29,092 nucleotides of DNA from DTGL01 sp038895395 (GTDB lineage Archaea > Iainarchaeota > Iainarchaeia > Iainarchaeales > DTGL01). Location: contig JAWANJ010000008.1 of the NCBI GenBank assembly GCA_038895395.1, positions 1 through 29,092 on the forward strand, read 5' to 3'. The notes beneath the pieces were generated by a model that saw only the letters and a list, made by a program, of their open reading frames with translations, had not been told where the DNA came from and did no database searches. Both the position numbers and the translations under genes were made by a program. Position 1 is the first letter of the stretch. Each line of letters starts with the position of its first letter. Shown here in pieces: positions 15,346 through 22,257 of this stretch.

Positions 15346-17217
15346 TTAACCCTGCCTTTTAATCCAGCATGGCTTCAAGTTTTTACCTTCAAGATATTTC
15401 TTTATATCGTCTCGGCAGTCAAATTTGTCTATTTTTGGCCCAATAATCCCAGAACAACCTCTTATCCTGGCGGATCTTAGAACCCTAAACAACTCTAAAC
15501 AAGAATAACAGTCCTTAGGAATTTTGAACTTATCCTCAAGCTTATTAACACTTCTACAAAGTTCTTTAGAAAAGAAAGGCCTTATGGGTCTTACAACCTT
15601 AAAGAATACTTGACTGGATTTCAACCTACTTAAAAAGTTGTTCAACTTTTTCATTTCATAAAAATTGCAAAAATTTTCAAATTCGAAATTTATAAGAAAT
15701 ATCTTAAGATAACTCAAATTCATGTTATTGATATCAATTATTTTTTTGGCAACTTTTTTAAGATCAGGAATTTTACTAGGCATATCTATTGTCAAATAAA
15801 ACCCACTAGAATTGATTTCTTCTAGACTCGTTGAAAGTTCTATTGTTTTGTGTCTCATAACGTAAAACAGTTTTTTATCTTTAACGGCAATGTAAGGCCT
15901 TATCTTAACAAAAACCTTATCAAATTGATAATTTATTAGCGTTTTATATCTTTCAGTAAACATATTACACATTCGTGTTGATGGTACATAAATGTTTCCA
16001 CTATCGTGCAGATTTACATAGGGACATAAACCTCTGCAAAGTTTGAAATCACAATTGTGACAAAATACCTTGTTTGGAAACTCCTTTAATTCAGCCCTTT
16101 TTTTATCATCTATAAAAAACATCCCTTTTTTAGAGTCGTAATAACCAAATATAAAATTTTCTATTCCTGGAAGAATTTTTCTGTCTTTTTCATCAGTGTA
16201 CATCAAACACGATGTAACCATCCCGTCTAAACTAACGTTAAAACTACGACCCAAAGCACAATAACCACTTTGGAAATCAGGCCCAACAAGCTCTACACCA
16301 GTGTGTAGATCAAAGCCGTAAAATTCGTCGTTTAGTTCTAACATTTTCAAAGTAGCTTGCTTATATTCCTCTATAGTTGGCAGATTAATTTCCTCAGCCC
16401 CCCCAATTGGCTTTAAAGGAAATACAACTAAGGTTTTTACACCAAGCCTATGAAAATAATTAAAAGCGTACTCTATGTTTTCTATGAATTGTTTTGTCAG
16501 ACTTGCTCTAACCTGAAATTTTGCTTTGTATTTAATAAGATTCTTCAATGTTTTTTCCACATATGGGCTACTGGCTGAACCATCCCTTAAAGGCCTGGTC
16601 GCATCTTGAATTTCTGGTGGGCCATCAAACGAGAGCTGAATTGCAGGTATATTTTTAACGAGCCATTTACAAAAGCGATCTGAGATTACTCCATTTGTTG
16701 ATATAGTATATATCTCAAGTCTTTTACCAATTTTCTTTTTTGCATAGGCTAAAGTCTTTTTAAGTAAAGCAAAATCACACCCCAGTTCACCCGTGCTAAG
16801 CAAGTTTAGTCTTACAGGCTTATCTTTATTGATTTTGGAAATGTAATCAATAGAGGCTTTGACTTGTTGCCAATCTGCAGTTTTTCCCTTTCTTCTTCCA
16901 CCTTTTCCAAAGCAATATTTACATGCAAGATTACACTTACTTGTCAGAGAAATTCCAAAGTACAAATACTCCTCACCAGAAGCATCCACCTTGGGCATTT
17001 TAACTTTTCTCAGATCATAATTGTAGCCCAACTTATTGTACGCTTCTTCATCAAAGAAATAAAAGCGTCCTAAAACACCGTTATAATTAACAAAAAAACC
17101 CTTAAAAGTCCTAACACAGTATAGCCACTTTGCTTTTTCTAACTCTTTTTTTATTTTTTCTTCATCGCTTATGCTTGCTATTTTTTCCCCATTTAGTTTA
17201 AATAAGTTCAAAAGCAT
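15346..17217 (-). CDS. Long radical SAM/SPASM enzyme with an extra Cys-rich C-terminal domain
   Basis: Numbered from the ATG at 17215-17217 (623 residues). Residues 1-80 form an N-terminal domain with FFVNYNGVLGRFYFFDEEAYNKL, of the leader-contacting type seen in peptide maturases. The core has C95, C99 and C102 (SKCNLACKYCFGKGG), STGELG at 141-146 in place of GGE, then STNGV and LSFDGPPEIQD. SPASM Cys are C320 and C337, C386-x2-C389-x4-C394-x3-C398, and C417. Residues 430-623 are an added domain with seven more Cys, including C570-x2-C573, GCSG (C588), C601 and C617. A TTG at 17256 would add 13 residues, but the TATA box favours this ATG. It is the next gene after hxsA, so a role in maturing that peptide is plausible. 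Confidence 0.82.
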   Translation of the reverse strand: MLLNLFKLNGEKIASISDEEKIKKELEKAKWLYCVRTFKGFFVNYNGVLGRFYFFDEEAYNKLGYNYDLRKVKMPKVDASGEEYLYFGISLTSKCNLACKYCFGKGGRRKGKTADWQQVKASIDYISKINKDKPVRLNLLSTGELGCDFALLKKTLAYAKKKIGKRLEIYTISTNGVISDRFCKWLVKNIPAIQLSFDGPPEIQDATRPLRDGSASSPYVEKTLKNLIKYKAKFQVRASLTKQFIENIEYAFNYFHRLGVKTLVVFPLKPIGGAEEINLPTIEEYKQATLKMLELNDEFYGFDLHTGVELVGPDFQSGYCALGRSFNVSLDGMVTSCLMYTDEKDRKILPGIENFIFGYYDSKKGMFFIDDKKRAELKEFPNKVFCHNCDFKLCRGLCPYVNLHDSGNIYVPSTRMCNMFTERYKTLINYQFDKVFVKIRPYIAVKDKKLFYVMRHKTIELSTSLEEINSSGFYLTIDMPSKIPDLKKVAKKIIDINNMNLSYLKIFLINFEFENFCNFYEMKKLNNFLSRLKSSQVFFKVVRPIRPFFSKELCRSVNKLEDKFKIPKDCYSCLELFRVLRSARIRGCSGIIGPKIDKFDCRDDIKKYLEGKNLKPCWIKRQG

Positions 17218-17240
17218 ATTAGCAAAATAAATATCAAAAA

Positions 17241-17248
17241 GTTTAAAA
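17241..17248 (-). promoter_or_regulatory. TATA-like box for the long SPASM radical SAM gene
   Basis: TTTTAAAC on the minus strand, centred about 28 bases before the ATG at 17217. It overlaps the alternative TTG region at 17256 and therefore argues for the shorter start. Confidence 0.4.
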
Positions 17249-17279
17249 CCAAACAACTACTTATGATTGCTTAAATTAC

Positions 17280-17744
17280 TTAATATAAATAATTAGCGTT
17301 TATATTGCATGCAATGCTACATCCTCCACAGCTATACGTGCCACAACTTACGTGGCTAGCATGACTGCTGTGACTTCCATGACTGCTGTGACTTGCATGA
17401 CTCCCATGAGAACTATGTGAACTATGACTTCCATGACTGCTGTGACTTGCATGACTCCCATGAGAACTATGTGAACTATGACTTGCATGACTCGCGTGAC
17501 TTGCGTGATGGCCATGAGTTGCGGTAATGTTACCAGCATTCCAACCAACGCTAAAATAATTTGTATGAGCTGCTGCTACTTCTGGCAGAACATTAAGTAT
17601 TGAAACTGAACCTAAAAAAGCACCCAATGCAAGCATCTTGTGCTTTGAAATGCTGCCGCGCTCCTCTAAAACAAATGATTTGATGGTCTTTTTTACTTTT
17701 GGAAATAAATTTTCCTTTTCATGGATTTTTTCTTTTTTAGGCAT
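17280..17744 (-). CDS. hxsA: His-Xaa-Ser repeat peptide precursor, HxsA-like
   Basis: A 154-residue protein. Residues 1-35 are charged (nine or so Lys). Residues 36-59 are hydrophobic and end in VAAAH, like a signal or membrane segment. A short linker TNYFSVGWNAGNITATHG leads to 18 consecutive H-x-S triplets at 80-133, x being Ala, Ser, Gly or Val. The end has four Cys (C134, C139, C142, C146) and then NINANYLY. HxsA is the repeat peptide named for bacterial HXS systems, where HxsB and HxsC are predicted to modify it. hxsC lies next upstream. It has its own TATA box and ATG. A plain His-rich metal-binding surface protein is the alternative, but hxsB, hxsC and hxsD nearby make the maturation target likelier. 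The nature of the modification is unknown. Confidence 0.82.
   Translation of the reverse strand: MPKKEKIHEKENLFPKVKKTIKSFVLEERGSISKHKMLALGAFLGSVSILNVLPEVAAAHTNYFSVGWNAGNITATHGHHASHASHASHSSHSSHGSHASHSSHGSHSSHSSHGSHASHSSHGSHSSHASHVSCGTYSCGGCSIACNINANYLY
17372..17479. repeat. Perfect tandem 54-bp duplication inside hxsA
   Basis: Bases 17372-17425 and 17426-17479 are identical over 54 bp, that is 18 codons or six HxS triplets. Shorter pieces of the same unit (CATGACTGCTGTGACTT) occur just before it and degenerate copies after it. Base-perfect identity, silent sites included, points to recent unequal duplication of the repeat tract. Confidence 0.9.
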
Positions 17745-17758
17745 CTATTAAATAATAG
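17745..17758. promoter_or_regulatory. 14-bp palindrome at the hxsA start
   Basis: CTATTAAATAATAG is an inverted repeat (CTATTA, 2 bases, TAATAG) touching the ATG of hxsA. It lies downstream of the TATA box, where transcription should begin. It could be an operator; in AT-rich DNA it may also be chance. Confidence 0.3.
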
Positions 17759-17766
17759 ATATACTT

Positions 17767-17776
17767 ATTTAAAATA
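17767..17776 (-). promoter_or_regulatory. TATA-like box for hxsA
   Basis: TATTTTAAAT on the minus strand, centred about 27 bases before the ATG at 17744. There is no Shine-Dalgarno, so hxsA looks like a leaderless transcript separate from the upstream hxsC run. Confidence 0.45.
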
Positions 17777-17812
17777 TTTCTGGCAGCATAAAATTAGCTA
17801 ATGATTGAAAAA

Positions 17813-18655
17813 TCAAACTATGGGCTTAAATTCTTTCTCTCCGGCAAGCGGAAGATAACTTTTCCATATTTTTGGGCATTTTTCCTTAACCCTACAGATT
17901 TTACACTTTTTTAAAAGTGTCAACTCGGTTTCTTGTTTGGTAACTCCTTCTGCAAGGTGCCAATATTCTTTGTTAAGTATGCACAACGGAAAATGGAACA
18001 ATCTTACCTCTGTGCCTGCTTTTAGTAAAATATCTGCAGCTTGCTGCACATAGGGTGCTGCTTTGTAGTATCTAACGAAAATCTTGTGTCTATTGATAAA
18101 CGCATTTCCAGTATATTTTAAGTTGATAAAAACAACCCTCTCAAGTCCTTTAAAGTTTTTTATTATAAATTTTGCTGTCTTATTTAAATATTTATAATTG
18201 GCTTTTTCTACTAGTATTCTTAACTCAACTTTGAAACCCCTTTCAAGTAGATTTTTTATACCTTGAACTGTTTCATTCCAGCTACCTTTTGTCAAAGTAA
18301 TGCTGTCGTGAACCTTTGGATCATGGCTATAAATTGCTATGCCAAACCGTATTGGTTCAAGTGCGTACTTATTTAGTTGTGTCACAAAACTTTTGTCAGA
18401 AAATTTTCGCCCATTGCTAACAACAAAAATAAACTTTTCTGGGTGCGTTTTCCTTGCGTAGTTCAAAATATCAACAAAATCAGCCCTTAAAGTTGGTTCG
18501 CCACCTGTTAAGCTAAGTATCTCATTTTCTGGAACTTTGTCTATTATTGAATTCAAAACATCTCGCCTCTGTTCTCCCAAATAAGGAGTCATTCTTGTGT
18601 CTATTATACAACTAATGCAATTGTTGTTGCACTTGAAGGTTAATGGCCATTCCAT
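17813..18655 (-). CDS. hxsC: HxsC-type radical SAM maturase
   Basis: A 280-residue protein. It has C9, C13 and C16 (FKCNNNCISC), GGEPTLRADF (51-60), SNGRKFSD (80-87), GIAIYSHDPKVHDSIT (105-120), VELRILVEKANYKYL (143-157), FPLCIL with C225, and C251-x2-C254-x5-C260 (KCKICRVKEKC). The SNGR, IYSxDPxxHD, VE(I/L)R and F-x-LC-x-L segments are those I associate with HxsC, the partner of HxsB. It lacks the N-terminal stretch of roughly 80 residues of bacterial HxsC and begins almost at the SAM motif. It overlaps the upstream radical SAM gene by 16 bases and sits directly before hxsA. The four tail Cys could hold one auxiliary cluster. The reaction is not known. Confidence 0.78.
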   Translation of the reverse strand: MEWPLTFKCNNNCISCIIDTRMTPYLGEQRRDVLNSIIDKVPENEILSLTGGEPTLRADFVDILNYARKTHPEKFIFVVSNGRKFSDKSFVTQLNKYALEPIRFGIAIYSHDPKVHDSITLTKGSWNETVQGIKNLLERGFKVELRILVEKANYKYLNKTAKFIIKNFKGLERVVFINLKYTGNAFINRHKIFVRYYKAAPYVQQAADILLKAGTEVRLFHFPLCILNKEYWHLAEGVTKQETELTLLKKCKICRVKEKCPKIWKSYLPLAGEKEFKPIV

Positions 18656-19545
18656 TTCAAATCAACTTTGGTCAATTTTTCTAGACCTCTAAAAGCTATA
18701 TACTTTTTGGAGATTCCTGGGCAAACATCGGCAAAGCAACAATTTCTGCAAAACTCCAGTTTTTCACAACAGTCTTTTATCTTTGCGTCTAAATCAACTC
18801 TCATACTAAACCAATACATCCTTGTCCTTAGTTGGCCACATGTCGCACATTCTCTGTTTATCTTGAGTGAACATGGTGGCATGTTCATAACCCATACAGT
18901 CACACCATGATCTTTTAATATTGATGCTGCAGTATCAACACTTTTGGATACCTGTGAAAAAGTAGGTATAAGCCATTTGTTCTTGGCTAAGTTGCCATCA
19001 ATATCTGGAAATATTACGCACATTGCACGAATTCTGTAATTTTTGCGCAGCAGTTCCGCCAATTTAGGCAACTCCTTAAAATTTAATTTAGTCAAAACGA
19101 AGTTTACGTCTAGTGTAAGTTTTGTTTTCGATGCATTCTCTAAGCCTTTAAATGCTTTTTCAAAAGCTCCCTTCACATTACAAAGAAAATCATGTGTCTC
19201 TGGATTAGATCCATGGAGGGAAAATATCGCTCCTGTTAAACCTGAAGCGATAGCGCGATCTAAAAAGTCCTTATCAGAGAACATGAGACCATTTGTTGTG
19301 ACTCTAACTTCTTTGGCACCATTTTCTCTTGCAAAAGTTATCAGCTCACAGAAATCTTTGCGTATTGTTGGTTCACCACCTGTAAAATTTATTTCCTCAG
19401 CAAAGTCGTTGTTTATTGCCAAAAGAATTTCCTTCTTTATTTGTTCCGTTGTTTTATTCTCTGTTCTTTTTCCCACTGAACAGAATAGGCAATTGTTATT
19501 ACATGCGAATCCAACAACGATTTCTACTTTACCAGAGTATGCCAT
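18640..19545 (-). CDS. Short radical SAM enzyme with Twitch-like Cys tail, HxsC-like family
   Basis: A 301-residue protein. It has C15, C19 and C22 (FACNNNCLFC), GGEPTIRKDF (56-65), TTNGLMFSD, SLHGSNPETHDF, and tail Cys C225 (MPPC) plus C266-x2-C269-x5-C275 (FCRNCCFADVC). It has more Cys than its sisters: C233 and C236 in RECATCG, C259-C260 and C270, so a second cluster or metal site is possible. The ATG at 19543-19545 is chosen because AGGTG at 19551-19555 is a good Shine-Dalgarno; a TTG one codon earlier is in frame. It overlaps hxsC by 16 bases, which implies translational coupling. Confidence 0.82.
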   Translation of the reverse strand: MAYSGKVEIVVGFACNNNCLFCSVGKRTENKTTEQIKKEILLAINNDFAEEINFTGGEPTIRKDFCELITFARENGAKEVRVTTNGLMFSDKDFLDRAIASGLTGAIFSLHGSNPETHDFLCNVKGAFEKAFKGLENASKTKLTLDVNFVLTKLNFKELPKLAELLRKNYRIRAMCVIFPDIDGNLAKNKWLIPTFSQVSKSVDTAASILKDHGVTVWVMNMPPCSLKINRECATCGQLRTRMYWFSMRVDLDAKIKDCCEKLEFCRNCCFADVCPGISKKYIAFRGLEKLTKVDLKWNGH

Positions 19546-19560
19546 CAAAGCACCTTAACA

Positions 19561-20445
19561 TCAGCTAAACTGCAAAAGCAAGCCCTTCTCAATCTTGCAG
19601 ATTAAACTCTTGTCCTTGTAAACTCTCAGGGAATCTTTATAAGCAATAACAGAGTTTCCTGCTGATAAGCCCTCCTTAAAACCACTGAAGTCAATCGATA
19701 GTTCATTTATTAATAATGAATATTTTATAGCATCTCCTATTTTGTTCCCCTCCAAGGTGCAAAACTCATGATCATTCCAAACAATCACAGGTTTCTTTAG
19801 AAAAGATTCAACACTTTTGCAAAAACCAGGCAGCTCCCTCACGAGGATCTTTTGCATTTTTTTGCCAAATTTTATGCTATCCTTACAGTCAAAAGAGCAT
19901 GGTTGATGCGGTATCATAAAAAGATTGTAATTGCATATCCTTGCAAAATTTTCATCTTTGCTAATCAAAGAGGAGTCTCCCTTGCCAGAAAAATTGTAGA
20001 TTGAGTTAAGCAAGAAATTAAGCTTTTTGCTGTTTTGCAATATTTTTTCAACAAGGTTGTAGTCATACTTGCAATTCGGCCTTGAGCAAGGAACTTTTTG
20101 AGCTAAAGTTTTTATAAAAAAATTTGTACAGCACGGCGGATAGCCGAAAAGCTCACCAACTTTCAACCTATCATCATTTTCTTCTGCCTTGGCAGCTCTG
20201 TCGATATCTTTCTTTGATTTTGAAATGTACGCTAGGAGCACAGATTCTTTTTTTCTATATGGCCTAATCCGCTTTATCTTGAGCTCCAGCCCCCATTTTT
20301 TTGCTAACATTTTTAGATAATTCCTGTCCTCTTCAGAAACCCCGCTCCGCGAAACCGGCTTTAGGTCATAAACAACCCCAAAAAAATCAACAGGGGAAAA
20401 GCACTTCAACCAATTGGGCCTCTCAAATAAAAACTCGCTTCGCAT
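19561..20445 (-). CDS. GYPPCC-signature Cys-rich protein, possibly DUF483-like
   Basis: A 294-residue soluble protein of unknown function. Two conserved-looking blocks stand out: ELFGYPPCCTNFF (98-110) and NYNLFMIPHQPCSFDCKDSIKFG (172-194, quoted in parts: NYNLFMIPH, PCSFDC). Other Cys include C120 and C125. A GYPxCC block followed by a PCSxxC block is something I associate with archaeal uncharacterised proteins such as DUF483, from memory only. The paired Cys could bind metal or an iron-sulfur cluster. The ATG at 20443-20445 follows the upstream stop by 1 base, with GGAG just before, so it is coupled to the radical SAM gene at 20447. It may be an accessory or a non-radical partner enzyme of the system. 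Confidence 0.65.
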   Translation of the reverse strand: MRSEFLFERPNWLKCFSPVDFFGVVYDLKPVSRSGVSEEDRNYLKMLAKKWGLELKIKRIRPYRKKESVLLAYISKSKKDIDRAAKAEENDDRLKVGELFGYPPCCTNFFIKTLAQKVPCSRPNCKYDYNLVEKILQNSKKLNFLLNSIYNFSGKGDSSLISKDENFARICNYNLFMIPHQPCSFDCKDSIKFGKKMQKILVRELPGFCKSVESFLKKPVIVWNDHEFCTLEGNKIGDAIKYSLLINELSIDFSGFKEGLSAGNSVIAYKDSLRVYKDKSLICKIEKGLLLQFS

Positions 20446-20446
20446 G

Positions 20447-21397
20447 TCAATACTCCTGCAGCTTAAATTGCTCTGCAGTAATATATGCTCCTTTCAAAGG
20501 TTTAAATTCCTCAAAACCTCTTATACGAGTATATTCCTTGAATGGGCCAACACAAAGCAAAAAATATTTACATTTTTTACAACCTATGCCTTTGCTTCGG
20601 TACTTTTGCCTGTTTTTTTGTATATCTGCTTTAAATTTTGGCCCAAGCAATATCGTGTTTGTTGTTGTGAGTTCCGACATTAGATGTGTATATTCTGGCA
20701 GTATACATGGGTAAATATTATGCAAAAAAGGTTTCCCACCACCATTGATTAGAATGTCACAAGCTTCCTTAATATAAGGCACTGCCTCATTCATCATTGG
20801 AACCATCCTTTCAAAGTTCTGTTTTGCGAAACCATCCGGAATAGCAAAGTTCAAGTGGTAGCTTTTTGTGTTATTCTTGAACTTTAGCAGAAATCTTGCC
20901 ATCTCGGGCAATAAAGTGTAATTATACTTGGTTATAACCGTGCTTGTACGTTTTTCAACGCCAAAGGCCTCGAGGTTTTTTAGCCCAGCAACTTTATCAT
21001 CAAATGAACCTTTCGTTTGTGTTAAGAAATCTTCAAGTTCAGCGTTTGGTCCATGTATTGATACCAGCACCCGGTTTACACCAAAATCAACAATTTTTTT
21101 TACATAGTTGCGGTACTTTAGCATGCAACCATTGGTCTGAATTTCAATTATCTCAAAGCCGAGCTTTTTTGCATATTCTATTGCTTCGAACAGATCCTTC
21201 CTTATAGTTGGTTCACCACCAGAAAAGGAGATCATGTCAGCGCCACATTTATTTGCAAACTCCAAATCTTTTTTTATTTCTGATAAACTTTTTATACTAC
21301 CATCTGAAACTAGTTTGTGTCCAACAGAACAAAATATACACCGTTGGTTGCATTGCCAGTTAACCAAAATCTCGACTTTTTTAGTTCCACGCTCCAT
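20447..21397 (-). CDS. Short radical SAM enzyme with Twitch-like Cys tail, HxsC-like family
   Basis: A 316-residue protein from the ATG at 21395-21397. It has C16, C20 and C23 (WQCNQRCIFC), SGGEPTIRKDL (59-69), QTNGCMLKY, SIHGPNAELEDFL, C231 (YPC), and C273-x2-C276-x5-C282 (GCKKCKYFLLC), ending GFEEFKPLKG. It matches the proteins at 4251 and 7835 most closely. The frame is open back to a TTG at 21469, which would overlap the upstream gene by 43 bases. The ATG is preferred because GGGGA stands about 7 bases before it and the family N-terminus starts at that point. Likely one of several peptide-modifying enzymes of this locus. Confidence 0.82.
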   Translation of the reverse strand: MERGTKKVEILVNWQCNQRCIFCSVGHKLVSDGSIKSLSEIKKDLEFANKCGADMISFSGGEPTIRKDLFEAIEYAKKLGFEIIEIQTNGCMLKYRNYVKKIVDFGVNRVLVSIHGPNAELEDFLTQTKGSFDDKVAGLKNLEAFGVEKRTSTVITKYNYTLLPEMARFLLKFKNNTKSYHLNFAIPDGFAKQNFERMVPMMNEAVPYIKEACDILINGGGKPFLHNIYPCILPEYTHLMSELTTTNTILLGPKFKADIQKNRQKYRSKGIGCKKCKYFLLCVGPFKEYTRIRGFEEFKPLKGAYITAEQFKLQEY

Positions 21398-21426
21398 TTT
21401 TTCCCCATTTTCGCTATCAAGCAAAA

Positions 21427-21663
21427 TCAAGGTGCCGCACCCTTCATAATGCCTAAAAGATAGTTGCAAAATTCTAAAGCAAAAATCTCAGCAGAAACTT
21501 TTTCAGTTTTCACTATAACATGAAAATAATTTTTGGATTCCTTCTTGGTTAATTTTGCGCCTTTAACCTCTTTAAGTGCTCCATCAACTAATTTTTTTGG
21601 GTAAAACGCCTTTGAAAGATTTATTTTTGCTATTTTTCCATTTTTACTTACTTCAATGAACAT
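21427..21663 (-). CDS. Small HxsD-like protein
   Basis: A 78-residue protein from the ATG at 21661-21663 (a GTG at 21678 is also in frame). The order matches the HxsD plan: a beta strand and INLSKAFYPKKLVDGAL, a strand FHVIVKTEK, then a helix IFALEFCNYLLGIMKG. The neighbour at 21682 has INPKVFPLEVVYAAC, KVFIKPKDD and LALKLHDELINYA in the same order, so the two look like diverged paralogues. HxsD is the small partner of HxsB and HxsC with no known activity; peptide binding or delivery is a fair guess. It lies 18 bases after the upstream stop, in the operon. Confidence 0.55.
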   Translation of the reverse strand: MFIEVSKNGKIAKINLSKAFYPKKLVDGALKEVKGAKLTKKESKNYFHVIVKTEKVSAEIFALEFCNYLLGIMKGAAP

Positions 21664-21681
21664 TTTAAAACATCTCACTCG

Positions 21682-22191
21682 TCATTTAAATTTATTTTTT
21701 GGAATTTTTGGCTTTTTAAGTCCTTTTGCTTTATCAGGAGTCCAAGGCTTTGCTATGCCTTCAGGATCATCTATGAACAGATCTTCATCAGGCATTTTTA
21801 TTTTTTCTGCTTCTTTATCTAACTTAGTTTTTTCCTCAGAGGCACATTCTTCACAATATTCAATTTCTGCAAGATTTGTGGCCAACGCTCGCTTAATTAT
21901 AGCTTCTCTGAGTGGTTGATTGCGTGCTGCTTGAACTGCATAGGTTGCATAATTTATTAGCTCATCATGAAGCTTTAAAGCAAGAGATTCCAGCTGCTTC
22001 TTGCTAAGTTTGTCATCTTTTGGTTTTATAAACACCTTAATCTCCTTTTGTGGGTCACCATCAAGTATAAAATAGGCTTTATCCATAAGCACATAGCACG
22101 CAGCGTAAACAACTTCAAGTGGAAAAACTTTGGGATTTATATTTACAATTGCCTCATTTTTATCGGGAAACAGCTCAATATTGTGTGCCAA
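21682..22191 (-). CDS. hxsD: HxsD-like protein with a charged C-terminal extension
   Basis: About 169 residues. The first 90 follow HxsD: IVNINPKVFPLEVVYAAC, YVLMDKAYFILDGDP, KVFIKPKDDKLS, and LALKLHDELINYATYAVQAA. The remaining 75 or so residues are not usual for HxsD: REAIIKRALATNLAEIEYCEEC, then Lys, Asp and Pro rich sequence ending KPKIPKNKFK. An N-terminal GTG at 22200 is in frame, but it lies inside AAGGTGG (22196-22202), a strong archaeal Shine-Dalgarno. Five to six bases after that is TTG at 22189-22191, which I take as the start. It is the first gene of the minus-strand run through hxsC. Confidence 0.62.
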   Translation of the reverse strand: MAHNIELFPDKNEAIVNINPKVFPLEVVYAACYVLMDKAYFILDGDPQKEIKVFIKPKDDKLSKKQLESLALKLHDELINYATYAVQAARNQPLREAIIKRALATNLAEIEYCEECASEEKTKLDKEAEKIKMPDEDLFIDDPEGIAKPWTPDKAKGLKKPKIPKNKFK

Positions 22192-22195
22192 AAAA

Positions 22196-22202
22196 ACCAC
22201 CT
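22196..22202 (-). promoter_or_regulatory. Shine-Dalgarno deciding a TTG start for hxsD
   Basis: AAGGTGG, complementary to the archaeal 16S 3' end, is read on the minus strand about 5 bases before a TTG. It includes the GTG that an ORF caller would choose, so that GTG is probably not the initiator. Confidence 0.5.
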
Positions 22203-22242
22203 TTATGAGAAGAGATAGAAAGGTTAATTAATAACAATAAAT

Positions 22243-22254
22243 TAAATATATAAA
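22243..22254 (-). promoter_or_regulatory. TATA-like box for the hxsD-led operon
   Basis: TTTATATATTTA on the minus strand. A transcript starting about 25 bases on would have a leader of about 30 bases holding the AAGGTGG site, in contrast to the leaderless hxsA and hxsB. It lies in the 100-base divergent gap with the surface protein gene. Confidence 0.4.
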
Positions 22255-22257
22255 AAT

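Noticed and set aside
17345..17520. CRISPR-like or other non-coding repeat array
   Set aside because: The repeats are tandem without spacers, have a period of multiples of nine bases, and are explained by the HxS codons.
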